From NCBI GenBank assembly GCA_009924765.1, contig RFQW01000032.1:1-10135 (forward strand): DNA of 10,135 nucleotides. Reading direction: 5' to 3'. The DNA comes from Planctomycetota bacterium (GTDB lineage Bacteria; Planctomycetota; Phycisphaerae; Phycisphaerales; SM1A02). This document shows, in pieces, positions 5,840-10,135 of the stretch. Position 1 is the stretch's first letter; every line of letters begins with the position of its first letter. Under the pieces are notes generated by a model. The model was not told the origin of the DNA. It ran no database searches and saw only the letters and a list, made by a program, of their open reading frames with translations. The translations under genes were made by a program, and so were the position numbers.

Positions 5840-6703
5840 GTGTCCACTGCCGTCGCTGCAAAGAAGACCAACTTCATCGATCGCCACTATCACCTGATCC
5901 GCCGACTGCACTCGCTGTCGGGCATCGTGCCGATCGGCCTGTTCCTGTTCCCGCATCTCACCACCAACTCCAGCATCATGTGGGGCAAGGCGCTCAACGG
6001 CGCCAAGTTCGCCGACCGCGGCATCGACGCCGCGGGTGCCGGCGTGGCCACCTTCCAGCATGAAGTGGAGTTCATCCACGGACTGCCCGCGCTGATCTTC
6101 ATCGAGATCTTCGTGCTGTGGCTGCCCATCCTGTTCCATGCGGGCGTGGGCGTGTACTTCGCCAAGACCGGCCGCTTCAACGTGAGCCGCTACGCGTATC
6201 AGGACAACTGGCGCTACGTGTGGCAGCGACTCAGCGGCTATCTGGGCGTGCTGTTCATCTTCATGCATGTCAGCAGCCTGCGCTGGGGCTGGAACTACGG
6301 CGGCCTCATGCCCACCTTCCATGCCGACGCGGCGGCCAGCAGCCTGGCCACGCACCTGCAGAAGGGAAGCGCCGGCCTGCTGATGGCCGCCTTCTACCTG
6401 GTGTGCGTGCTGGCGCTGGTGTTCCACTTCGCCAACGGCCTGTGGACCGCGGCCATCACCTGGGGCGTCACCGTGAGCGTGGCGGCACAGAAGCGCTGGG
6501 GTCAGGTGTGCACGCTGGTGGGCCTGTCCCTCGCGGGCGCGGCCATCGCCAGCGTGTTCGGATTCGCCACCCTCGACCCGGCCAAGGCGCAGGTGATCGA
6601 GAAGCAGTATCAGGAAACCAAGCTGCGCAACGAAGTGCAGGCCTCCGCTGGACAAGCGAGCGCGGCAGGCATTGAATCGGCCCACGAAGGAGCAATGCGA
6701 TGA
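5840..6703 (+). CDS. sdhC: Succinate dehydrogenase cytochrome b558 subunit (Bacillus-type SdhC)
   Basis: The di-haem membrane anchor of succinate:quinone oxidoreductase, 287 residues from a GTG start with a weak GAGA-type ribosome binding site. It aligns by eye with B. subtilis SdhC: RRLHSLSGIVPIGLFLFPHL (21-40), LWLPILFHAGVGVYF (93-107), NWRYVWQRLSGYLGVLFIFMHV (123-144) and VFHFANGLWTAAITWGVTV (194-212). The four histidines that bind the two haems in the Bacillus protein correspond to His39, His100, His143 and His196, all present. Five membrane helices are expected, the last near 220-240. The protein is longer than the roughly 200 residues of Bacillus SdhC, mainly because of a hydrophilic C-terminal tail from about residue 245 and a longer loop after helix 1. 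The TGA overlaps the sdhA start (ATGA), a sign of translational coupling. Confidence 0.95.
   Translation: MSTAVAAKKTNFIDRHYHLIRRLHSLSGIVPIGLFLFPHLTTNSSIMWGKALNGAKFADRGIDAAGAGVATFQHEVEFIHGLPALIFIEIFVLWLPILFHAGVGVYFAKTGRFNVSRYAYQDNWRYVWQRLSGYLGVLFIFMHVSSLRWGWNYGGLMPTFHADAAASSLATHLQKGSAGLLMAAFYLVCVLALVFHFANGLWTAAITWGVTVSVAAQKRWGQVCTLVGLSLAGAAIASVFGFATLDPAKAQVIEKQYQETKLRNEVQASAGQASAAGIESAHEGAMR
6686..6692 (+). promoter_or_regulatory. Strong Shine-Dalgarno of sdhA
   Basis: GAAGGAG lies 7 bases before the ATG at 6700, inside the 3' end of sdhC. It fixes the sdhA start, and it contrasts with the first genes of transcription units in this window, which have no such site. Confidence 0.85.
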
Positions 6704-9357
6704 GTGCCCGTGAACAGCGCGTGATGGTGGTTGGCGGCGGACTTGCAGGCCTGGCGGCCACCGTCCGCATCGTGGAGGCCGGCCTGCCGGTCGACCTGTT
6801 CAGCATCGTGCCGGTGAAGCGCTCGCACAGCGTGTGCGCCCAGGGCGGCATCAACGCCTGCAACGAGGTGGCGCGTCAGCAGGGTTACAGCGAGTACGAG
6901 CACTTCGACGAGTCGATCTACGGTGGCGACTTCCTTGCGCACCAGCCCCCGGTGTACGAGATGGCGCACTGGGCCCCGAACATCATCAACCTGCTCGACC
7001 GCATGGGCGTGCCCTTCAACCGCACCGCCGAGGGGCAGCGCGACCTGCGCCTGTTCGGCGGCAGCCTGTACAAGCGCACGCACTTCGCGGGCGCCACCAC
7101 CGGCCAGCAGCTCATCTACGCGCTCGACGAGCAGGTGCGCCGCTGGGAGGCCGAGGGCAAGGTGAAGAAGTACGAGCACTGGGAGTTCCTGCGACCCGTG
7201 GTGGACGCGGCCGGACTCACGCAGGGCATCGTGGCGCAGGACCTGCGCACCATGCAGATCCGCAGTTTCCGCGGCGACGCGGTGGTGATGGCCACCGGCG
7301 GCTGCGGCCTGGTGTTCGGCAAGAGCACCAACAGCGTCATGTGCACGGGTGCCGCGGCCAGCCGCTGCTACCAGCATGGCGCGTTCTACGCCAACGGCGA
7401 GTTCATCCAGGTGCACCCCACCGCCATTCCCGGCGCCGACAAGCTGCGCCTGATGAGCGAGAGCGCGCGCGGCGAAGGCGGCCGCGTGTGGGTGCCCCGC
7501 AAGAAGGGCGACAACCGCGACGCGCGACAGATTCCCGAGGCGGAGCGCTGGTACTTCCTGGAAGAGAAGTATCCCAAGTACGGCAACATCGTGCCGCGCG
7601 ACATCGCCACCCGCGAGATCTTCGAGGTGTGCGTGAAGCTGGGCATGGGCGTTGCGGGTCAGAACCAGGTGTATCTGGATCTCACCCACCTCGGCCGCGA
7701 GTACTTGGACCGCAAGCTCGGCGGCATCCTGGAGATCTACCGCAAGTTCGTTGGCGAGGAGCCGAGCGAGCTGCCCATGCGCATCTTCCCGGGCATGCAT
7801 TACTCCATGGGTGGCCTGTGGACCACCTACACCGCCAAGCCGGACGCCAAGGGCATGGTGCAGGGTGCGCCCAACAGCATGATGACCAACGTGAATGGTC
7901 TCTACGCCTTCGGTGAGGTGAACTACCAGTATCACGGTGCCAACCGTCTCGGCGCCAACGCGCTGCTCAGCTGTCTCTTCGACGGGCTGTTCTGTGGCGC
8001 CGGCGTGGCCAACTTCGCCAAGGACCGCACGGACACCGCCGCCAAGGCGCCCGCTTCGCTGTTCGAAGGTGCGGTGCAGGCCGAGGAGTCGATCGCCAAG
8101 GGACTGATCGACGGCAAGGGCACCGAGAACCCCTACCTGATCGGCAAGGAGATGGGCGACGAGATGACCGCCGCCTGCACCGTGGTGAAGGACGAGCAGC
8201 GCCTGCTGCAGGCTCGCGGCAAGATCGCCGAGCTGCGCGAGCGTTTCAGCCGCGTGCGCCTGAGCGATACGGGCCTGTGGACCAACCAGAACCTCAGCCA
8301 TGCGCGTGCGGTGGGTGACATGCTGCTCATCGCCGATGCCATCGTGGAAGGCAGCCTGGCGCGCAAGGAGAGCCGCGGCGCCCATTTCCGCACGGACTTC
8401 CCCGAGCGCAACGACGATCAGTTCATGAAGACCACGGTGGCCAAGTTCAACGCGGCTGGCGGCAGGGCCGGCATCAGCTTCGAGGATCTGCAGACGCCGC
8501 TCGTGCAGCCCCGCAAGCGCACCTACGGCAAGGTGGAAGGCGCCAAGCCCGTCCCTCTTTGTTTGCACTCAGCCGGCGAGCGGCACGCCCATGAATGCGG
8601 GCTTGAAAACGACCACAGCGCTCATGACGAGTTGCAGTGCGGCGAGCAGCGCAGCTCCACGAATGCTCCAGCGGTCGCTGCGCGCATCGACACCCTGCCC
8701 CATGGCGATCAGCCATCCCACGGCGAGCAGCGCCCACGGATCGAAGTAGCGCTGGAATGTCTGGGCGTTCAGGCACTGCGCCACCCCCATGCACAGCACC
8801 GCAGCCAGCAGCAGCGTGGCGGGCCACGCGTGACCGATGCGCGCCGCGCGTTCCCGCAGCGCCGTCGCCACAAGCGCGCCAACACCCGCAAGCGCGATCA
8901 TCGCAAGGCTTCGGCCACTGGGTGCCGGCAACGCCCGCGCCACCTCCCAGATCGGACCACCCCACCGCCCCACCTCGCCCGCGCCCTTCACCACGTCAGG
9001 CGCCGTCGGGCCCCAAGTGTGCTCGGTCACGGTGCCACGACGCATCTCGTCAGGCGGAAGCACCTTGCGCCAGTCGCTGCGCACCGCAGCACACATGGCC
9101 ATGGCGATCACCGACACAAGCACGCATCGAACGCGCGCGCGTCGGTCCAGCGCCATCCACACGCCCGGCAGCACCAGCGCTCCCCAGCAACCAAGCGTGG
9201 CCAGCAGCATCACCATGGCGGCTGGATTGAACACCGCCTGATGGAAAGGCTGAAACCGCGGCGGCATGCTTCCACCCCACATCGCAAAGAACGCGCCCAC
9301 GCACGCCACCGGTGGCACCAGCACCACCGTGAGCCGCCAGGCACGCGCGGGCCATGA
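6700..9357 (+). CDS. sdhA: Succinate dehydrogenase flavoprotein subunit, lacking its stop codon (true SdhA part ends about 8550)
   Basis: The FAD-containing catalytic subunit that oxidises succinate to fumarate at the cytoplasmic face of the membrane. The FAD-binding GGGLAGLAA is at 12-20. KRSHSVCAQGGIN (40-52) contains His43, which matches the histidine that carries covalently bound FAD. The active-site stretches QVHPTAIPG and SARGEGGRVW are present, as is the FAD/substrate capping region MHYSMGGLW and YHGANRLGANALLS. The C-terminal family sequence runs to about PLVQPRKRTYGKVEGAKP, giving roughly 617 residues, a normal length. No stop codon follows. The frame stays open to 9357, adding some 268 His/Arg/Pro-rich residues that are antisense to the membrane-protein gene at 8569-10002 and are not real SdhA sequence. 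The expected iron-sulfur subunit gene sdhB does not follow. The 3' end is therefore rearranged or misassembled, while the main part is a clear, intact SdhA. Confidence 0.9.
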   Translation: MSAREQRVMVVGGGLAGLAATVRIVEAGLPVDLFSIVPVKRSHSVCAQGGINACNEVARQQGYSEYEHFDESIYGGDFLAHQPPVYEMAHWAPNIINLLDRMGVPFNRTAEGQRDLRLFGGSLYKRTHFAGATTGQQLIYALDEQVRRWEAEGKVKKYEHWEFLRPVVDAAGLTQGIVAQDLRTMQIRSFRGDAVVMATGGCGLVFGKSTNSVMCTGAAASRCYQHGAFYANGEFIQVHPTAIPGADKLRLMSESARGEGGRVWVPRKKGDNRDARQIPEAERWYFLEEKYPKYGNIVPRDIATREIFEVCVKLGMGVAGQNQVYLDLTHLGREYLDRKLGGILEIYRKFVGEEPSELPMRIFPGMHYSMGGLWTTYTAKPDAKGMVQGAPNSMMTNVNGLYAFGEVNYQYHGANRLGANALLSCLFDGLFCGAGVANFAKDRTDTAAKAPASLFEGAVQAEESIAKGLIDGKGTENPYLIGKEMGDEMTAACTVVKDEQRLLQARGKIAELRERFSRVRLSDTGLWTNQNLSHARAVGDMLLIADAIVEGSLARKESRGAHFRTDFPERNDDQFMKTTVAKFNAAGGRAGISFEDLQTPLVQPRKRTYGKVEGAKPVPLCLHSAGERHAHECGLENDHSAHDELQCGEQRSSTNAPAVAARIDTLPHGDQPSHGEQRPRIEVALECLGVQALRHPHAQHRSQQQRGGPRVTDARRAFPQRRRHKRANTRKRDHRKASATGCRQRPRHLPDRTTPPPHLARALHHVRRRRAPSVLGHGATTHLVRRKHLAPVAAHRSTHGHGDHRHKHASNARASVQRHPHARQHQRSPATKRGQQHHHGGWIEHRLMERLKPRRHASTPHRKERAHARHRWHQHHREPPGTRGP
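8548..8572. other. Probable rearrangement or assembly junction at the 3' end of sdhA
   Basis: SdhA-like sequence stops at about 8550 with no stop codon. From 8569 the opposite strand is the C-terminal end of another gene. Between them lies CCCTCTTTGTTTGC, unusually T-rich for this GC-rich DNA. The two genes meet with no spacer and the sdhB gene that normally follows is gone. This fits a deletion, inversion or misjoin. The exact breakpoint cannot be set from the sequence alone. Confidence 0.55.
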
Positions 9358-10002
9358 AGCCTGCACGTCCCGAGCGCGATCGAACAACACGCGAAGCGCG
9401 GCCGGCACGCTGGCCCACAGCATGATCTGCCGCACCAGCACCGTGCCCGCACCAAGCAGTCCAGCCACGCGCGACATGCGCACCTCGTTGCGCGCCACCA
9501 GTGCCACGCCCATGGTGGCCGCCGCCAGCGCCAGCGCCGCCGCATCGGTCGTCATCCACACCGTGGCGCCAAGCAGGTACGGTGAAAGCGCCACCGGCGC
9601 AGCGAGCACGGCCGCCACCCGCGCGCTGCACCACGCCGCGGCCATGCGCCAGGTGACCAGCCACGCGAGCAAGCCCGCGACGCTTGCCACCAGTCGCTGC
9701 ACCAGGAGCCCACCACCCAGCTTGGCCACCACCGCAAGCACCAGATGAAACCCGGGCGTGGTGGTGGTGAAGGATTCGCGAAGATCGGGCGTGGGCCACT
9801 GCGCAGCGAGCCGACGGATCTCGATCGCGTGGTAGTCCACCATGTCGTTGGCCTGACTGGTGCCCCCGCCACCGGCCAGGATCGCCGGCCACACCAGCAC
9901 CACGAACAGCACCAGCATGCCGATCACCCAGCCCCAGCCGCGCGGCGCATTCGGATCTGCTCGCCCTGTCTCGTGCATGGTGTGCCGTGCCTGCGGATTC
10001 AC
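8569..10002 (-). CDS. Polytopic membrane protein, probable GT-C type glycosyltransferase-like
   Basis: A 477-residue inner-membrane protein with about ten hydrophobic segments, the first at 23-43 (WGWVIGMLVLFVVLVWPAILA). After this helix comes a loop with DMVDYHAIEIRRLAAQWPTPDL (53-74) and TTTTPGFHLVLAVVAKLG (79-96). An acidic residue plus His in the first extracytoplasmic loop, followed by a Thr-rich PGxH motif, is the layout of GT-C lipid-linked sugar transferases and recalls the ALG10/DIE2 group. Near the C-terminus is QTFQRYFDPWALL (414-426), another motif I associate with such proteins. Donor and acceptor are unknown, and this assignment is tentative. The GTG start at 10002 is supported by its GTGA overlap with the stop of the upstream gene, and an in-frame ATG eight codons in is the alternative. 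The hydrophobic composition shows that this strand, not the open plus-strand frame, is the coding one here. Confidence 0.7.
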   Translation of the reverse strand: MNPQARHTMHETGRADPNAPRGWGWVIGMLVLFVVLVWPAILAGGGGTSQANDMVDYHAIEIRRLAAQWPTPDLRESFTTTTPGFHLVLAVVAKLGGGLLVQRLVASVAGLLAWLVTWRMAAAWCSARVAAVLAAPVALSPYLLGATVWMTTDAAALALAAATMGVALVARNEVRMSRVAGLLGAGTVLVRQIMLWASVPAALRVLFDRARDVQASWPARAWRLTVVLVPPVACVGAFFAMWGGSMPPRFQPFHQAVFNPAAMVMLLATLGCWGALVLPGVWMALDRRARVRCVLVSVIAMAMCAAVRSDWRKVLPPDEMRRGTVTEHTWGPTAPDVVKGAGEVGRWGGPIWEVARALPAPSGRSLAMIALAGVGALVATALRERAARIGHAWPATLLLAAVLCMGVAQCLNAQTFQRYFDPWALLAVGWLIAMGQGVDARSDRWSIRGAALLAALQLVMSAVVVFKPAFMGVPLAG

Positions 10003-10135
10003 CGCAGCAACAGCCCCTTCAGCAGGGTCTCGACCGGCGCCCAGTACAGCACCAGCAGCGTGCCGATGCCGAACGACGCCATGCTTGCCAGCAGCGCACG
10101 ATCACTCGTCAGCGTTTCAAGCGGCGCGTCGCTCA
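9999..10135 (-). CDS. C-terminal end of an unrecognised membrane protein (rest outside window)
   Basis: The last 44 codons of a minus-strand gene whose stop TGA (9999-10001) overlaps the GTG start of the glycosyltransferase-like gene. The readable end includes SDAPLETLTSDRALLASM, then a single hydrophobic helix (FGIGTLLVLYWAPVETLL) and the end KGLLLR. A terminal membrane helix with a basic tail suggests an integral membrane protein. The 4-base overlap suggests the two genes are translationally coupled and may act together, perhaps in surface polysaccharide or glycolipid synthesis, but that is inference from the neighbour only. The fragment is too short to assign a family. Confidence 0.6.
   Translation of the reverse strand, partial: SDAPLETLTSDRALLASMASFGIGTLLVLYWAPVETLLKGLLLR

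Noticed and set aside
6610..8568. A 652-codon open frame on the minus strand across sdhA
   Set aside because: It is exactly antisense to the well-supported SdhA sequence. Its product is a His/Ala/Leu/Val-rich string with no recognisable family, as expected when the complement of GC-rich codons stays open.
8569..9357. A true C-terminal extension domain of SdhA
   Set aside because: The sequence is His/Arg/Pro-rich with no hydrophobic core. The opposite strand encodes a coherent multi-helix membrane protein over the same bases.
9999..10135. Exosortase-like protein for the partial gene at the window end
   Set aside because: A hydrophobic stretch with LYWAPVETLL vaguely recalls an exosortase N-terminus, but this is the C-terminal end of the gene and no catalytic motif is present.
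1..10135. CRISPR array, insertion sequence, attachment site or prophage
   Set aside because: No regularly spaced direct repeats, transposase, integrase or phage genes were seen. A tRNA gene is present, but no integrase or repeat of its 3' end was found beside it.

Overview
The window is GC-rich, densely packed bacterial chromosome. The gene content suggests a member of the Planctomycetota, perhaps class Phycisphaerae. The clues are a DUF1844 protein whose N-terminal stretch (DWKAQAHAEKERL) I associate with that phylum, a Bacillus-type single-anchor SdhC followed by SdhA, a PHP-type family X DNA polymerase, and a large SurA-like lipoprotein. This assignment is an inference from gene content. 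No taxonomic marker such as rRNA is present.

Layout from left to right: the 3' end of nuoN (1-390); a tRNA-Arg(ACG) with a promoter-like box before it and a stem-loop plus T-tract after it (415-547); a family X DNA polymerase/PHP gene broken by a frame change near 931 (574-2314); a small cupin gene (2335-2736); a convergent class I glutamine amidotransferase (2760-3503, minus); a divergent UPF0102/YraN gene (3578-3979); a convergent SurA-like lipoprotein gene (3982-5286, minus); a divergent block of DUF1844, sdhC and sdhA (5346 onward); and a minus-strand pair of membrane-protein genes (8569-10135) running into the 3' side of sdhA.

The best-defined functional unit is the succinate dehydrogenase locus. 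sdhC and sdhA overlap by ATGA and sdhA has a clear ribosome binding site. The locus is abnormal at its 3' end: sdhA has no stop codon where its homology ends (about 8550), its frame stays open for another 800 bases antisense to a membrane glycosyltransferase-like gene, and the expected sdhB is absent. This points to a rearrangement or assembly join at about 8548-8572. polX carries a second lesion.

The most interesting general pattern is regulatory. Several genes that head transcription units lack a Shine-Dalgarno sequence but have a TANNNT box 6-10 bases before the start codon, as expected for leaderless mRNAs, while sdhA, inside an operon, has a strong Shine-Dalgarno. I found no CRISPR array, insertion sequence, prophage, defence system or clearly new multi-gene system here.
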